Origin: Acinetobacter stercoris
GTDB taxonomy: Bacteria > Pseudomonadota > Gammaproteobacteria > Pseudomonadales > Moraxellaceae
Assembly: GCF_900323515.1 (NCBI RefSeq)
Contig: NZ_OOGT01000004.1
Span: 1 to 43,744 of the forward strand
Reading direction: 5' to 3'
Length of the DNA: 43,744 nucleotides
The position numbers were made by a program, and so were the translations under genes. Shown piece by piece: positions 18,252 to 29,265 of this stretch. The notes under the pieces are model-generated. The model searched no databases and was not told where the DNA came from. It saw nothing but the letters and a program-made list of their open reading frames with translations. Numbering within the stretch: position 1 is the stretch's first letter; each line of letters begins with the position of its first letter.

Positions 18252-20936
18252 ATGGCTACAATTCATGTCGATGGAAAAGACTACGAAGTCAACGGCTCGG
18301 AAAACTTGCTACAAGCTTGTTTGAGCCTAGGTATCGACATCCCATATTTTTGTTGGCATCCAGCTTTAGGTTCTGTAGGTTCTTGCCGTCAATGTGCTGT
18401 CAAACAATACGCAAACGCAGATGATACGCGTGGTCGTTTAGTGATGTCATGTATGACGCCGGCATCTGACAATACCTATATCTCGATCGAAGACAAAGAA
18501 GCGACAGATTTTCGTGAATCTATCGTTGAGTTTTTAATGACAAACCATCCACATGACTGTCCAGTATGTGAAGAAGGTGGTCATTGTCATTTACAAGATA
18601 TGACAGTGATGACTGGTCATGATCGTCGTCGCTATCGTTTTACCAAACGTACGCATTACAACCAGGAATTGGGTTCATTTATCGCCCATGAAATGAACCG
18701 TTGTATCGCATGTTACCGCTGTGTTCGCTACTATAAAGATTATGCAGGTGGTACTGACTTTGGTGTTTACGCCAATGCATCACGTGTTTACTTTGGTCGT
18801 CCAGAATCAGGCACTTTAGAGTCAGAATTCTCAGGCAATTTGACTGAAGTATGTCCAACAGGTGTATTTACTGATAAAACCCACTCAGAGCGTTATAACC
18901 GTAAATGGGACATGCAGTATGCGCCAAGCGTATGCCAAGGCTGTTCTTCAGGCTGTAACATCTCTCCAGGTGAACGTTATGGTGAACTTCGCCGTGTTGA
19001 GAACCGTTTCAATGGTTCTGTAAACCAGTATTTCCTGTGCGATAAAGGTCGTTTCGGTACAGGTTATGTCAATCGTGAAGATCGCCCACGTCAGCCTCAA
19101 TTCCGTGCAAATGGTTCAGTCACTACTGTTTCAGTTGACCAGGCTCTTGATCATGTGATTTCAGATATCAAAGGCAAAAAAGTCTTGGGTATCGGTTCTC
19201 CGCGTGCAAGCTTGGAGTCAAACTACGCGCTGCGTGAATTGGTTGGTCAAGATAACTATTCAACAGGACTGTCTCAAAAAGAGCAAAGTCTGGTTGAACT
19301 TGCTGCATCTATCATGCAAACAGAGGGTATTTACAACCCGAATATGCGTGAAATTGAAAGTTATGATGCCGTTCTTATCTTGGGTGAAGACTTGACACAA
19401 ACTGCACCACGTATGGCATTGTCTGTTCGCCAAGCAGCGAAAAACAAAGCAAAACAAATGGCAGCAGATCGTCGTACACAAGACTGGTTAGCTGAACCTG
19501 TGCAACGTATTGGTCAGGATGCAAACTCTCCAGTTTACATTCTGGCAGCGACTCAAACACGTTTAGCTGATGTTGCCGAAGGTGAAGTAGTTGCCTCTCC
19601 TAACGATATAGCACGTTTAGGTTTTGCTGTTGCAGCAAGTGTAAAAGGTGAAGCTGTAAGTGGTTTAGATGAAGATGCGAAAGCATTTGCACAAACTGTT
19701 GCTGATACTTTAAAAGCTGCAAAAAAACCATTGATTATTGCGGGTACAAGTTTACAAGACCCAGCAATCATGGAAGCAGCAGCACAACTTACTCAAAACT
19801 TGGGTGAAAATGCTGGCTTAACATTGGTTGTTCCTGAAGTGAATTCAATGGGCTTGGCATTATTCGGTGGATTAAGCCTGGAGCAAGCATTTGCTCAAGA
19901 TTATGATTCTATCGTGATTGTCGAAAATGACCTGTATCGCCGCTTACCAGCTGCACAAGTCAAAGCTGCATTAGAAAAAGCCAAGACAGTCATTGTTTTA
20001 GATCATTCTGAAACTGAAACTGTTAAAGCTGCTGATGTTGTATTGTCTGCTGCAAGTTTTGCTGAAGGTGATGGTACTGTCGTGAGTCAGGAAGGTCGTG
20101 CTCAGCGCTTCTATCAAGTTTATGATCCGAGCTATTACAAACCAGAATATGCCATCAAAGAATCATGGCGCTGGTTACATGCCATCGAAACTGGTGTACA
20201 AGGTAAAGCTATTTCCTGGACATTGCTGGATGATGTGATTGAAACTGTTGTCAAGAACGTTCCAGTTCTTGAAGCAATTCAAGATGTTGCACCAGATGCA
20301 GGCTATCGTGTTCAAGGCTTGAAAATTGCACGTGAACCACGTCGTTATTCAGGTCGTACTGCAATGCGTGCTCCGATCTCAGTGCATGAGCCGAAACAAC
20401 CAATTGATGTAGACTCAGCATTAACATTCTCCATGGAAGGTTATGTTGGTCCACAAAAAGCATCTTCATTGGTTCCATTTGCATGGGCACCAGGTTGGAA
20501 CTCTCCACAATCTTGGAATAAGTACCAAGATGAAGTAGGTGGTCACTTGATCGGTGGTGATTCTGGTATTCGTTTATTTGATCGTTTACCAAAACGTCCT
20601 GCACGTAGCTATGTTGCTCCGACAGCAGTTGTTGCGAATCCTGAAAGCTTCCGTTTAGTTCCGATGCATCACATCTTTGCTTCTAGTGAATTTACAGTGA
20701 AAACACCTGCTATGGAATCACGTATTCCTGAAGCTGCTTTTGCTGTAGGTGAGCAGGATGCCGAGCGTCTGAATGTTCAAGACGGTCAGACTATTACAGT
20801 AAAAGCAGGTGAAACTTCCATTAGTCTTCCTGTGCAAGTAATTGATTATTTACCAGCAGGTTATATCGGTTACCCAATTGGTCAAGCACCTACGGTATCA
20901 CTTGCTGAACCTGTATCTGTAGCGGTAGGAGTGTAA
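18252..20936 (+). CDS. nuoG: NADH:quinone oxidoreductase subunit G
   Basis: Large iron-sulfur subunit of the peripheral arm (894 aa). The N-terminal ferredoxin domain binds [2Fe-2S] N1b with Cys34, Cys45, Cys48 and Cys67 ([20 protein letters not shown]). Next come the His/Cys ligands of N5 ([18 protein letters not shown]), the N4 motif ([11 protein letters not shown]), and an N7-like motif ([14 protein letters not shown] with a later CDKGRFG). The remaining 650 residues resemble molybdopterin oxidoreductases but serve only a structural role in this family. The Ala/Lys-rich middle looks relaxed in sequence. Two bases separate it from nuoH. Confidence 0.96.
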   Translation: MATIHVDGKDYEVNGSENLLQACLSLGIDIPYFCWHPALGSVGSCRQCAVKQYANADDTRGRLVMSCMTPASDNTYISIEDKEATDFRESIVEFLMTNHPHDCPVCEEGGHCHLQDMTVMTGHDRRRYRFTKRTHYNQELGSFIAHEMNRCIACYRCVRYYKDYAGGTDFGVYANASRVYFGRPESGTLESEFSGNLTEVCPTGVFTDKTHSERYNRKWDMQYAPSVCQGCSSGCNISPGERYGELRRVENRFNGSVNQYFLCDKGRFGTGYVNREDRPRQPQFRANGSVTTVSVDQALDHVISDIKGKKVLGIGSPRASLESNYALRELVGQDNYSTGLSQKEQSLVELAASIMQTEGIYNPNMREIESYDAVLILGEDLTQTAPRMALSVRQAAKNKAKQMAADRRTQDWLAEPVQRIGQDANSPVYILAATQTRLADVAEGEVVASPNDIARLGFAVAASVKGEAVSGLDEDAKAFAQTVADTLKAAKKPLIIAGTSLQDPAIMEAAAQLTQNLGENAGLTLVVPEVNSMGLALFGGLSLEQAFAQDYDSIVIVENDLYRRLPAAQVKAALEKAKTVIVLDHSETETVKAADVVLSAASFAEGDGTVVSQEGRAQRFYQVYDPSYYKPEYAIKESWRWLHAIETGVQGKAISWTLLDDVIETVVKNVPVLEAIQDVAPDAGYRVQGLKIAREPRRYSGRTAMRAPISVHEPKQPIDVDSALTFSMEGYVGPQKASSLVPFAWAPGWNSPQSWNKYQDEVGGHLIGGDSGIRLFDRLPKRPARSYVAPTAVVANPESFRLVPMHHIFASSEFTVKTPAMESRIPEAAFAVGEQDAERLNVQDGQTITVKAGETSISLPVQVIDYLPAGYIGYPIGQAPTVSLAEPVSVAVGV

Positions 20937-20938
20937 TC

Positions 20939-21952
20939 ATGAATGAAACTTTACGCGCTCTACCAACATGGGCACAGGATTGGCCAATTGCTTATGCAGT
21001 TATCCAGGCTATTGTGATTCTGTTGGTCGTGGTATTGCTTGCGGCATTGATGTCATTTATTGAACGTCGTTTGCTTGGTTTATGGCAAGACCGTTATGGT
21101 CCTAACCGTGTTGGTCCGGGTGGTATGTTCCAGATCGTTGCCGACATGCTTAAAATCATGTTCAAAGAAGACTGGACACCAAAATTTGCAGATAAGCTTA
21201 CTTTCCGTTTAGCGCCTGCAGTTGCGATGGCGACTGCAGTCATGTCATTTATGGTTATCCCTGTAAGTCCTTACTTGGGTGTAGCCGACATGAGTATCGG
21301 TCTGTTGTTCTTTATGGCAATGGCAGGTATTGCAGTATATGCAGTGTTATTTGGTGGTTGGTCTTCTAATAACAAATATGCATTACTCGGTGGTCTACGT
21401 TCTGCAGCTCAAACCATTTCTTATGAAGTATTCTTGGGTATTTCATTGATGGGAGTAGTTGCGATTGCGGGTTCTTTCAACCTTCGTGAAATTGTAGAAG
21501 CACAACGTGATGTCTGGTTTATTGTTCCTCAGTTCTTAGGCTTCATGATTTTTGTGGTTGCAGGTGTTGCGGTAACTCACCGCCATCCATTTGACCAACC
21601 AGAAGCAGAACAAGAATTGGCAGAAGGTTATCACGTAGAATATGGTGGTATGAAATGGGGGATGTTCTTCGTTGCTGAATACGTCAACATCATCCTGATT
21701 TCAGCATTGATCGTGACTTTATTCTTCGGTGGTTGGTTAGCACCATTCAATCTGGAAATTTCATTTATTCCATCAGCATTCTGGTTTATTGCTAAAACAG
21801 CATTCTTTGTAATGATGTTTGTCTTGGCACGTGGTTCTTTAATGCGTCCACGTTATGACCAGGTAATGAACTTTGGTTGGAAAGTGTGTTTACCATTAGC
21901 GTTGGTTAACCTTTTGGTGACTGGTGCTGTGATTCTGATGAATCAAGCCTAG
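20939..21952 (+). CDS. nuoH: NADH:quinone oxidoreductase subunit H
   Basis: Membrane subunit (337 aa, about 8 helices) forming much of the quinone chamber and linking quinone reduction to proton pumping. Conserved loops are [20 protein letters not shown] and the acidic stretch [19 protein letters not shown]. It follows nuoG after 2 bp and precedes nuoI by 18 bp. Confidence 0.97.
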   Translation: MNETLRALPTWAQDWPIAYAVIQAIVILLVVVLLAALMSFIERRLLGLWQDRYGPNRVGPGGMFQIVADMLKIMFKEDWTPKFADKLTFRLAPAVAMATAVMSFMVIPVSPYLGVADMSIGLLFFMAMAGIAVYAVLFGGWSSNNKYALLGGLRSAAQTISYEVFLGISLMGVVAIAGSFNLREIVEAQRDVWFIVPQFLGFMIFVVAGVAVTHRHPFDQPEAEQELAEGYHVEYGGMKWGMFFVAEYVNIILISALIVTLFFGGWLAPFNLEISFIPSAFWFIAKTAFFVMMFVLARGSLMRPRYDQVMNFGWKVCLPLALVNLLVTGAVILMNQA

Positions 21953-21970
21953 GACAGCAGGGAGTACAAA

Positions 21971-22513
21971 ATGTATAAAATTCTAGCTGGAGTAGGATCA
22001 ATCGTTCGTACGCTGTGGATGGTATTCACCCACGTAACACGTAAACGCGATACGATTTTGTATCCTGAAGTACCAGCCGAACAAATCGTACCTCCACGCT
22101 ACCGTGGTCGTATTGTGTTAACACGCGATCCTGATGGCGAAGAGCGTTGTGTGGCATGTAACCTTTGTGCGGTTGCATGTCCAGTAGGCTGTATCTCTTT
22201 ACAAAAAGCAGAAAAGGAAGATGGTCGTTGGTATCCGGAGTTTTTCCGTATCAACTTCTCACGCTGTATCTTCTGTGGTATGTGTGAAGAAGCTTGCCCA
22301 ACAACGGCTATTCAGCTCACTCCAGATTTCGAGTTGGGTGAATATGTGCGTCAAGACCTTGTATATGAGAAAGAAAACCTACTTATTTCAGGGCCTGGTA
22401 AATACCCGGATTATAACTTCTATCGTGTAACGGGTATGGCAATTAACGGTAAAGACAAAGGTCAGGCGCAAAAAGAAAGTGCACCTGTTGACGTACGGAG
22501 CTTATTACCATGA
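21971..22513 (+). CDS. nuoI: NADH:quinone oxidoreductase subunit I (N6a/N6b)
   Basis: Peripheral subunit (180 aa) with two [4Fe-4S] clusters that relay electrons towards NuoB. The 8Fe ferredoxin motifs are complete: Cys60, 63, 66, 70 ([15 protein letters not shown]) and Cys99, 102, 105, 109 ([16 protein letters not shown]). An amphipathic N-terminal helix would rest on the membrane. Its stop overlaps the nuoJ start by four bases. Confidence 0.97.
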   Translation: MYKILAGVGSIVRTLWMVFTHVTRKRDTILYPEVPAEQIVPPRYRGRIVLTRDPDGEERCVACNLCAVACPVGCISLQKAEKEDGRWYPEFFRINFSRCIFCGMCEEACPTTAIQLTPDFELGEYVRQDLVYEKENLLISGPGKYPDYNFYRVTGMAINGKDKGQAQKESAPVDVRSLLP

Positions 22514-23037
22514 TTTGGCCATTTTATTTAATGGCTCTCGTGGCCATCATTTCTACGGTTCGTGTTGTCACTAACACGAATCCTGTACATGCTTTATTAA
22601 GCTTGATCGTATCGTTACTTGCCGTTGCAGGCATTTTCATGACTATTGGGGCACCATTTGCTGGTGCACTCGAAGTAATCGTTTATGCTGGTGCGATTAT
22701 GGTGTTATTTGTCTTTGTCGTGATGATGTTGAATCTAGGTTCACATACAGTAGAACAAGAGCGTAAATGGCTGAGTTCAACGACATGGGCATATCCTGCA
22801 CTTATGAGCTTTTTGCTTGGTTTGGCTTTGGTCTGGATGCTTGGTTCAGACTACACGGCTGCGGGCGCAACTATCGGACAAGAAGTTGTAGGACCTAAAG
22901 CTGTCGGTCAGGCACTCTTTACTCGCTATTTATTATTGGTTGAAGTTGCCGCGATGATTTTGCTAGCAGCACTGGTTGCAGCATTCCACTTAGGTAAACG
23001 TGAGCCAAGTGCAGAAGGGGAAAAGAATAATGGGTAA
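22510..23037 (+). CDS. nuoJ: NADH:quinone oxidoreductase subunit J
   Basis: Membrane subunit (175 aa, about 5 helices) of the proton channel region. The third helix with the pi-bulge motif is visible in [20 protein letters not shown]. The start overlaps the nuoI stop (ATGA) and the end overlaps the nuoK start by 8 bp. Confidence 0.96.
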   Translation: MIWPFYLMALVAIISTVRVVTNTNPVHALLSLIVSLLAVAGIFMTIGAPFAGALEVIVYAGAIMVLFVFVVMMLNLGSHTVEQERKWLSSTTWAYPALMSFLLGLALVWMLGSDYTAAGATIGQEVVGPKAVGQALFTRYLLLVEVAAMILLAALVAAFHLGKREPSAEGEKNNG

Positions 23038-23338
23038 TATACCTTTAGAACACGGTTTAATCGTTGCTTCGATTCTTTTTGCACTCGGTTTTTACGGTGT
23101 AATGGTACGTCGCAACTTATTGTTTATGTTAATGAGCCTTGAAATCATGATGAATGCAGCGGCACTTGCATTCGTTGTGGCTGGTAGTGCATGGGCACAG
23201 CCAGATGGTCAAATCATGTTTATCCTGATTTTGACACTTGCTGCGGCAGAGGCTTGTATCGGTCTAGCGATCGTCCTTCAGTTTTATCATCGCTTCCATC
23301 ATTTGGATGTGGATGCTGCTAGTGAGATGCGCGGATGA
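23030..23338 (+). CDS. nuoK: NADH:quinone oxidoreductase subunit K
   Basis: Small three-helix membrane subunit (102 aa) related to MrpC. Two buried acidic residues expected for proton transfer are seen in [15 protein letters not shown] and [13 protein letters not shown]. The start is set at ATG 23030 (MGNIPLEHG), which gives the normal length and has AAGGGG upstream; the open frame could begin at 23000 but that would be atypical. It overlaps nuoJ by 8 bp and nuoL by 4 bp. Confidence 0.96.
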   Translation: MGNIPLEHGLIVASILFALGFYGVMVRRNLLFMLMSLEIMMNAAALAFVVAGSAWAQPDGQIMFILILTLAAAEACIGLAIVLQFYHRFHHLDVDAASEMRG

Positions 23339-25224
23339 GTTATTTATATCTAACGATTTTATTCCCGCTAATCGGTTTTATTTTATTAGCGGCAGGGCGT
23401 AATAACCTACCAGAGAAAGTTTCAGCAATTATTGGTGTTGGAGCAGTAGGTTTATCAGCATTATTTGCATTGATTGCAGGATTGGACTTTGTAAATAATG
23501 GTTCAGTCTCTCAAACCCAGCATCTTTGGACCTGGTTTAGTGCTGGTAACTTTGCACCTGGTATCAGTTTGCAGCTTGATGGTCTGTCATTATTAATGAC
23601 AGGTATGGTCACTGGTGTTGGTTTTCTCATCCATATTTTTGCTGCATGGTATATGCGTGGTGAGGAAGACTTTGCTCGTTTCTTCTCATATTTTAACCTG
23701 TTTGTTGCAAGTATGCTTTTACTTGTACTGGGTGACAACTTGGCGTTGTTATTCTTGGGATGGGAAGGTGTAGGTCTGTGTTCATACCTGTTGATTGGTT
23801 TTTATTATTCAAATCCAAGCAATGGTCTGGCAGCAATCAAAGCATTTACTGTAACTCGTGTCGGCGACGTATTCCTACTTATCGCGTTATTCTTGCTTTA
23901 CCAGACATTCGGTACTTTGCATACGGCAACAATCGTTGAAAATGCACATGAAGTATTGGCTGGACAGCATTCTTTGGCAATCTGGACAGCATTGATGTTG
24001 TTCTTGGGTGCTGCTGGTAAATCCGCACAAATTCCACTTCAAACATGGCTTGCAGATGCGATGGCTGGTCCAACACCAGTATCGGCATTGATCCACGCAG
24101 CAACTATGGTAACAGCAGGTGTTTATTTAACTTGCCGTACCTATACTGTATTTGAAATGGCGCCTGAAGTGCTTCAATTCATTGCGATTACAGGTGCGAT
24201 AACATTACTTGTTGCTGGTTTTGCAGCACTTGTACAGACCGATATCAAACGTATCCTGGCATACTCAACCATGAGTCAGCTTGGCTACATGTTCATGGCT
24301 GTGGGTGCAGAAGCATATCAAGCCGGTCTATTCCATATGCTTGCGCATGCATTCTTCAAGGCATTGTTATTCTTGTCTTCTGGTGCTGTTATTCTTGCGT
24401 ATCATCACGAACAAAACATTTTCAAAATGGGTGGTTTGTTCAAACGTAATAAATTCCTGTTTGCATGTTTCGCTATCGGTGGTGGTGCACTTGCAGCTAT
24501 TCCATTTATTACTGTGGGCTTTTTCTCGAAAGATGCGATTTTGGGTGCCGTTTGGGTGCAAGGTCAGGCAAATCCGCTTTATGACTGCTTGTACTGGACA
24601 GGTGTTATTGGTGCATTCTTAACTTCTATTTATACATTCCGTTTAATCTGGGTTGTATTCTTTGGTGAAGAAAAAACACCTTATCACGATATCAAGGGTG
24701 TAACTTACTGGGGACCACTCTCTATCTTACTCGTGCTTTCTACAGCAGTGGGTGCATTACTTAAAGATCCTGTCGCAAATATTTTAAATGCTGCGAAAAT
24801 TCCGGCATTTGATGTAGCAGAAGCTTTAGAAGCTGGTATGCATAGTGCTGAATATACAGCGGTAGGTATCGCACTTGCTGGTCTGGTTGTCGGGATTATT
24901 TTGTTTGCTTTTGCATACAATGCTGTTAAAGGTTTTGCCAATACGTCATTTGGTGCAGGACTTGCAAATATTCTCCGTAATGCGTTTGGTTTTGATGCGT
25001 TATATAACATCGTTTTTGTAAAACCATATTTACTTTTGGCGAAGATCATTGGTCGTGATCCTATTGATGGTTTATGGCTTGTATTACCAGCGATCGTAAA
25101 AGGTGGTAATAAATTTACCAGCGCTCGTCAAACAGGTTCGCTACGCGAATATGCATCAAGTATGTCACTCGGTGTTGTGGTCTTACTGATGATCTTGATC
25201 GTTATTCAGGTAGTGGGGAAATAA
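23335..25224 (+). CDS. nuoL: NADH:quinone oxidoreductase subunit L
   Basis: Distal antiporter-like proton pump subunit (629 aa, about 16 helices). Key regions are the Glu-bearing helix [19 protein letters not shown], the Lys/His motif [19 protein letters not shown] and [20 protein letters not shown]. The long lateral helix and final membrane anchor typical of NuoL follow at the C-terminus ([15 protein letters not shown]). Start overlaps nuoK (ATGA); nuoM begins one base after the stop. Confidence 0.97.
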   Translation: MSYLYLTILFPLIGFILLAAGRNNLPEKVSAIIGVGAVGLSALFALIAGLDFVNNGSVSQTQHLWTWFSAGNFAPGISLQLDGLSLLMTGMVTGVGFLIHIFAAWYMRGEEDFARFFSYFNLFVASMLLLVLGDNLALLFLGWEGVGLCSYLLIGFYYSNPSNGLAAIKAFTVTRVGDVFLLIALFLLYQTFGTLHTATIVENAHEVLAGQHSLAIWTALMLFLGAAGKSAQIPLQTWLADAMAGPTPVSALIHAATMVTAGVYLTCRTYTVFEMAPEVLQFIAITGAITLLVAGFAALVQTDIKRILAYSTMSQLGYMFMAVGAEAYQAGLFHMLAHAFFKALLFLSSGAVILAYHHEQNIFKMGGLFKRNKFLFACFAIGGGALAAIPFITVGFFSKDAILGAVWVQGQANPLYDCLYWTGVIGAFLTSIYTFRLIWVVFFGEEKTPYHDIKGVTYWGPLSILLVLSTAVGALLKDPVANILNAAKIPAFDVAEALEAGMHSAEYTAVGIALAGLVVGIILFAFAYNAVKGFANTSFGAGLANILRNAFGFDALYNIVFVKPYLLLAKIIGRDPIDGLWLVLPAIVKGGNKFTSARQTGSLREYASSMSLGVVVLLMILIVIQVVGK

Positions 25225-25225
25225 G

Positions 25226-26830
25226 ATGGAAATCACAAATAATTGGATTTTGCCCGCTTTGATCCTCGTACCGTTCATTGCAGGTTTTATTTGCTGGCTC
25301 GTCGATAAGCTCGACGACCATTTACCACGCTACATAGCCTTAATTGGTATGGTCGTAACTTTAGGGTTAACGATAGCGCTTTGGAGTCATGGTAACTACA
25401 CATATGAGTTGGGGCAAAAAGCACCAACTTGGGCAGCTGAGTTTTATGTTCCTTGGATTAAAGCTCTAGGTATTAATATTCACCTTGCAGTTGATGGTTT
25501 ATCACTGCTTATGGTTGGTTTAACTGCTTTGCTTGGTATCTTGGCAGTAGGCTGTTCATGGGGTGAAATCCAGAAGAATGTCGGTTTCTTCCACTTGAAC
25601 CTGTTGTGGTCACTAGGTGGCGTAATCGGTGTATTCCTTGCAATTGATTTGTTCTTATTCTTCTTCTTCTGGGAGATGATGCTGGTTCCAATCTACTTCT
25701 TGATTGCTCTATGGGGGCATCACGGGTCAGAAAACAAATCACGTGTATATGCTGCCACTAAATTCTTTATCTATACACAAGTTGCTGGTCTAGTGATGCT
25801 CGTTGGTATCTTAGGTCTAGTTGTGTATGGCTATATGATGACTGGTATGATCGGTTTCGATTATAACTATCTGCTTGCTGTTGCACGTACCTTAGATGCT
25901 CAGGCACCTCATGTTGCTTATGCATTCATGATCTGTATGTTCATTGGTTTTGCTGTAAAACTTCCGGTGTTCCCACTTCATGGCTGGCTACCAGATGCAC
26001 ATGCCCAAGCACCTACAGCAGGTTCTGTGGACTTGGCTGGTATTTTGATCAAAACAGCTGCGTATGGTTTACTCCGCTTTGTTATCCCATTCTTCCCGGC
26101 AGCTTCTGCACAGTTTGCAGACATTGCGATCATCTTCGGTCTAATTGGTATTTTCTACGGTGCTTGGTGTGCATTCCAGCAAACTGATATGAAACGCCTT
26201 CTTGCTTATACATCAATTTCACATATGGGCTTTATTTTACTTGCTCTCTATGCAGGTAACATTATTAGCTTCCAAGGCATCATGATCATGATGTTGGCAC
26301 ATGGTTTATCATCTGCTGCATTGTTCATCATGTGTGGTCAAGTGTACGAACGTCTTCATACACGTGACATGCGTTTGATGGGTGGGCTACGTGGTCAAGT
26401 GCAATATTTATCATTCTTCCTGATGTTCTTTATTGCAGCCCTTGTTGGTGTACCAGGTCTAGGTAACTTTATCGGTGAATTCCTGATCATGATGGGATCG
26501 TTTGGTAAATTCCCGGCATTTACGATTATTGCCGCTGTAAGTTTAGTATTCGCAGGTCTTTATGGTCTAATCCTGATCCATCGTACTTTATTCGGTACAG
26601 CAAAAGATGCACAGAAAGGCTCTAGTTCACTGAAAGATTTATCTGCTCGTGAGATTGTCCTTTTATTGATTTGTGCACTTGGGTTGGTATGGTTAGGGAT
26701 CTATCCACAATCATTCTTGGATATTTCAAACTCAAGTATGCAGTGGTTAGCAAACAGCTATATTCCTGTTCAAGAAATCGTTGATACTGCCCAACAAGTA
26801 GTGACTCAACAAAATGTGGAGATCCAATAA
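25226..26830 (+). CDS. nuoM: NADH:quinone oxidoreductase subunit M
   Basis: Middle antiporter-like proton pump subunit (534 aa, about 14 helices). Motifs are FFWEMMLVPIYFLIALWG, PLHGWLPDAHAQAPTAGSV and TDMKRLLAYTSISHMGFI, with the buried Glu and Lys of the antiporter fold. The C-terminal Gln/Val-rich tail is short. The gap to nuoN is 3 bp. Confidence 0.97.
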   Translation: MEITNNWILPALILVPFIAGFICWLVDKLDDHLPRYIALIGMVVTLGLTIALWSHGNYTYELGQKAPTWAAEFYVPWIKALGINIHLAVDGLSLLMVGLTALLGILAVGCSWGEIQKNVGFFHLNLLWSLGGVIGVFLAIDLFLFFFFWEMMLVPIYFLIALWGHHGSENKSRVYAATKFFIYTQVAGLVMLVGILGLVVYGYMMTGMIGFDYNYLLAVARTLDAQAPHVAYAFMICMFIGFAVKLPVFPLHGWLPDAHAQAPTAGSVDLAGILIKTAAYGLLRFVIPFFPAASAQFADIAIIFGLIGIFYGAWCAFQQTDMKRLLAYTSISHMGFILLALYAGNIISFQGIMIMMLAHGLSSAALFIMCGQVYERLHTRDMRLMGGLRGQVQYLSFFLMFFIAALVGVPGLGNFIGEFLIMMGSFGKFPAFTIIAAVSLVFAGLYGLILIHRTLFGTAKDAQKGSSSLKDLSAREIVLLLICALGLVWLGIYPQSFLDISNSSMQWLANSYIPVQEIVDTAQQVVTQQNVEIQ

Positions 26831-26833
26831 GCC

Positions 26834-28330
26834 ATGAACTTCACAATGTCATTTTCTGAGCTCATGCCATTGGCTCCTGTGATGATCGTGGCTTTAACTA
26901 CGATCGTCGTGATGATCCTCACTGCAATTAAACGTAATCATAATTTAATCGCAACAGCTTCAGTGGTAGGTCTAAATCTTGCAGCTTTAGATATTTTAAT
27001 CATGATGTTTGGTGGTGGTTTCGCTCCATCAAACGTGATGAACTTGTTTATGGTTGATCCATTTACATTGCTTTATCAATTGGTGATTCTTATTGCTGCA
27101 CTAGCATGCTGTACTTTATCGCATGCATATATTGAAACTTATAAAGAAAATCGTGAAGAGCTTTACCTATTGATGTTGGCATCTGTGACTGGTGCTTTAT
27201 TAATGGTGGCAAGTTCAAATTACGCTTCGTTCTTTATCAGTCTTGAACTTATGTCAATTCCAGTTTATGGATTGTTGGCCTATACCTATCAACGTGAAAA
27301 ATCATTAGAAGCAGGTGTGAAGTATTTGGTACTTTCTGCTACTGCTTCAGCAATGTTATTGATGGGTATGGCATTCATTTATGCTTATACAGGTTCATTA
27401 TCATTCTATGATTCTGTTCAGGCATTATTTGAAGCAATTCGTCAACCGATGGTAGTATTAGGCTTAGGTTTAATCATTTTTGCTATTGGATTTAAGCTTT
27501 CGCTTGCTCCATTTCATAAATGGACTCCAGACGTTTACCAAGGTGCGCCAGCTCCGATTGCTACATTCTTGGCTACAGTTGCTAAAGTTGCAACAATTGG
27601 TTTGGTGATCCGTTTCTTATTGACTTCAGGTGCGATCCTTATCCCGTCGATTGATACAATCATTATGATTATCGCGGTGCTTTCAATCCTTGTCGGTAAC
27701 ATGCTTGCAGTTCGTCAAGTCAACTTGAAACGTATTTTAGGTTATTCATCTATTGCACATTTTGGTTACTTACTTATCGGTTTAGTCAGTATGACCTATG
27801 CAAGTCTGGGTAGTGTTGGTGTTTATATTATTGCCTATACTTTGACTACGATTGGTGCATTTGGCGCTGTAGCTTTAATGTCTAGCCCATACAATAATCT
27901 CGATGAAGCTGAGAGCCTTGCAGATTATCGGGGACTGTTCTGGCGTCGTCCAGTGCTTACAGCAACTTTAACAGTAATGATGCTGTCTTTAGCGGGTATT
28001 CCGTTAACAGCAGGTTTTATTGGTAAATTTATGGTCATTATGGCTGCTGTAACAACCCAGCACTGGTTCCTGGCAGCAATGATTATTGTTGGTAGTGGTA
28101 TTGGTTTGTATTATTACCTGCGTGTAATGGTTGTAATGTATATGACTCCACCAGACCAGCCTCGTATTGATGCTGTCGACCATTGGGGACAAAAAGTGGG
28201 GGGTATTATGGTGCTTGGTGCGGCTGCTTTGGTTTTGATCATTGGTGTTTATCCAGATCCGATTATCAACCTTGCGTTAAAGTCTGAAATCTTGTCACCG
28301 TTGCATTTCATCTTGAGTCAGCAACATTAA
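26834..28330 (+). CDS. nuoN: NADH:quinone oxidoreductase subunit N
   Basis: Proximal antiporter-like proton pump subunit (498 aa, about 14 helices) and last gene of the operon. Motifs are SLELMSIPVYGLLAYTY, APFHKWTPDVYQGAPAPI and NLKRILGYSSIAHFGYLLIG. A strong hairpin terminator follows 30 bp after the stop. Confidence 0.97.
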   Translation: MNFTMSFSELMPLAPVMIVALTTIVVMILTAIKRNHNLIATASVVGLNLAALDILIMMFGGGFAPSNVMNLFMVDPFTLLYQLVILIAALACCTLSHAYIETYKENREELYLLMLASVTGALLMVASSNYASFFISLELMSIPVYGLLAYTYQREKSLEAGVKYLVLSATASAMLLMGMAFIYAYTGSLSFYDSVQALFEAIRQPMVVLGLGLIIFAIGFKLSLAPFHKWTPDVYQGAPAPIATFLATVAKVATIGLVIRFLLTSGAILIPSIDTIIMIIAVLSILVGNMLAVRQVNLKRILGYSSIAHFGYLLIGLVSMTYASLGSVGVYIIAYTLTTIGAFGAVALMSSPYNNLDEAESLADYRGLFWRRPVLTATLTVMMLSLAGIPLTAGFIGKFMVIMAAVTTQHWFLAAMIIVGSGIGLYYYLRVMVVMYMTPPDQPRIDAVDHWGQKVGGIMVLGAAALVLIIGVYPDPIINLALKSEILSPLHFILSQQH

Positions 28331-28360
28331 TCTGTAAAAACGATAAGTTTTAACAAAAAA

Positions 28361-28386
28361 AGCCCTCATTCGTTGAGGGCTTTTCT
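28361..28386 (+). terminator. Rho-independent terminator of the nuo operon
   Basis: An 8-bp GC-rich stem AGCCCTCA/TGAGGGCT with loop TTCGT is preceded by an A-run and followed by TTTCTTATTTA. Confidence 0.9.
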
Positions 28387-28447
28387 TATTTATTATCAAA
28401 AAAACAATTATAATATTTCAACTTTACTGTATTTTAGGTGTTCTCCC

Positions 28448-29083
28448 GTGGCTATTCATGAAATTCGTCATCCGCTCATTCGTCATAAATTGGGTTTATT
28501 ACGTCGTGCAGATATTAGTACCAAGAATTTTCGTGAACTGGCTCAGGAAGTCACTATGTTGCTAACTTATGAGGCAACCAAAGATTTACCTGTTGTAGAT
28601 CATGAAGTTGATGGTTGGGCTGGTAAAGTTATTACACAACGTATTGCTGGTAAAAAAATCACTGTAGTTCCAATTTTACGTGCTGGAATAGGGATGCTTG
28701 AAGGCTTTCTTAATCTAATCCCAAGTGCCAAGGTATCTGTGTTAGGTTTAGAACGTGATGAAGAAACTTTACAGGCACGTACATACTATAAAAAGCTTGT
28801 ACCAGATGTTCAAAATCGTATTGCAATGATCATTGATCCAATGTTGGCTACAGGATCATCTTTAGTTGCTGCAATTGATGTGTTAAAAGCAAGTGGGTGT
28901 AAGGATATCCGTGTGATGGTGTTGGTTGCAGCTCCTGAAGGTATCAAAAAAGTAGAAGAAAAACATCCTGATGTAACTATTTTCACTGCTTCAATTGACC
29001 AAGGGTTAAATACTAGCGGTTATATTGTTCCAGGTTTAGGTGATGCAGGTGATAAAATCTTTGGTAGTGTGCAAAAAGATTGA
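28448..29083 (+). CDS. upp: Uracil phosphoribosyltransferase
   Basis: Cytoplasmic salvage enzyme (211 aa) making UMP from uracil and PRPP. The PRPP-binding loop [17 protein letters not shown] and the C-terminal uracil-binding stretch [15 protein letters not shown] are intact; the N-terminus [18 protein letters not shown] is typical. The start is GTG 28448 with AGGTG seven bases upstream. The frame is open further upstream, but that part overlaps the nuo terminator and would not belong to the protein. It has its own terminator. Confidence 0.96.
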   Translation: MAIHEIRHPLIRHKLGLLRRADISTKNFRELAQEVTMLLTYEATKDLPVVDHEVDGWAGKVITQRIAGKKITVVPILRAGIGMLEGFLNLIPSAKVSVLGLERDEETLQARTYYKKLVPDVQNRIAMIIDPMLATGSSLVAAIDVLKASGCKDIRVMVLVAAPEGIKKVEEKHPDVTIFTASIDQGLNTSGYIVPGLGDAGDKIFGSVQKD

Positions 29084-29107
29084 TTGAATTATTATTGTAA
29101 TAATCAT

Positions 29108-29136
29108 AAAAAAAGGCTTATAAAAGGCCTTTTTTT
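29108..29136 (+). terminator. Terminator after upp
   Basis: A-run, short GGC/GCC stem extended by A/T pairs, loop of about 9 nt, then a run of T residues (GGCCTTTTTTT). Confidence 0.7.
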
Positions 29137-29265
29137 ATATTTAAATGATAATGTAGAAAAAATAAAAATATATAAATCAATGGGAAATTATTAAATTAAT
29201 CTGCTATTAAAGAAAATACAGTTTATAGTATCTTGCGGGGATAATATCAATAAATAAGGTTCGCT

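Noticed and set aside
28373-28447. In-frame N-terminal extension of upp
   Set aside because: It overlaps the nuo terminator hairpin and is absent from the usual 211-aa protein; the GTG at 28448 has a proper ribosome-binding site.
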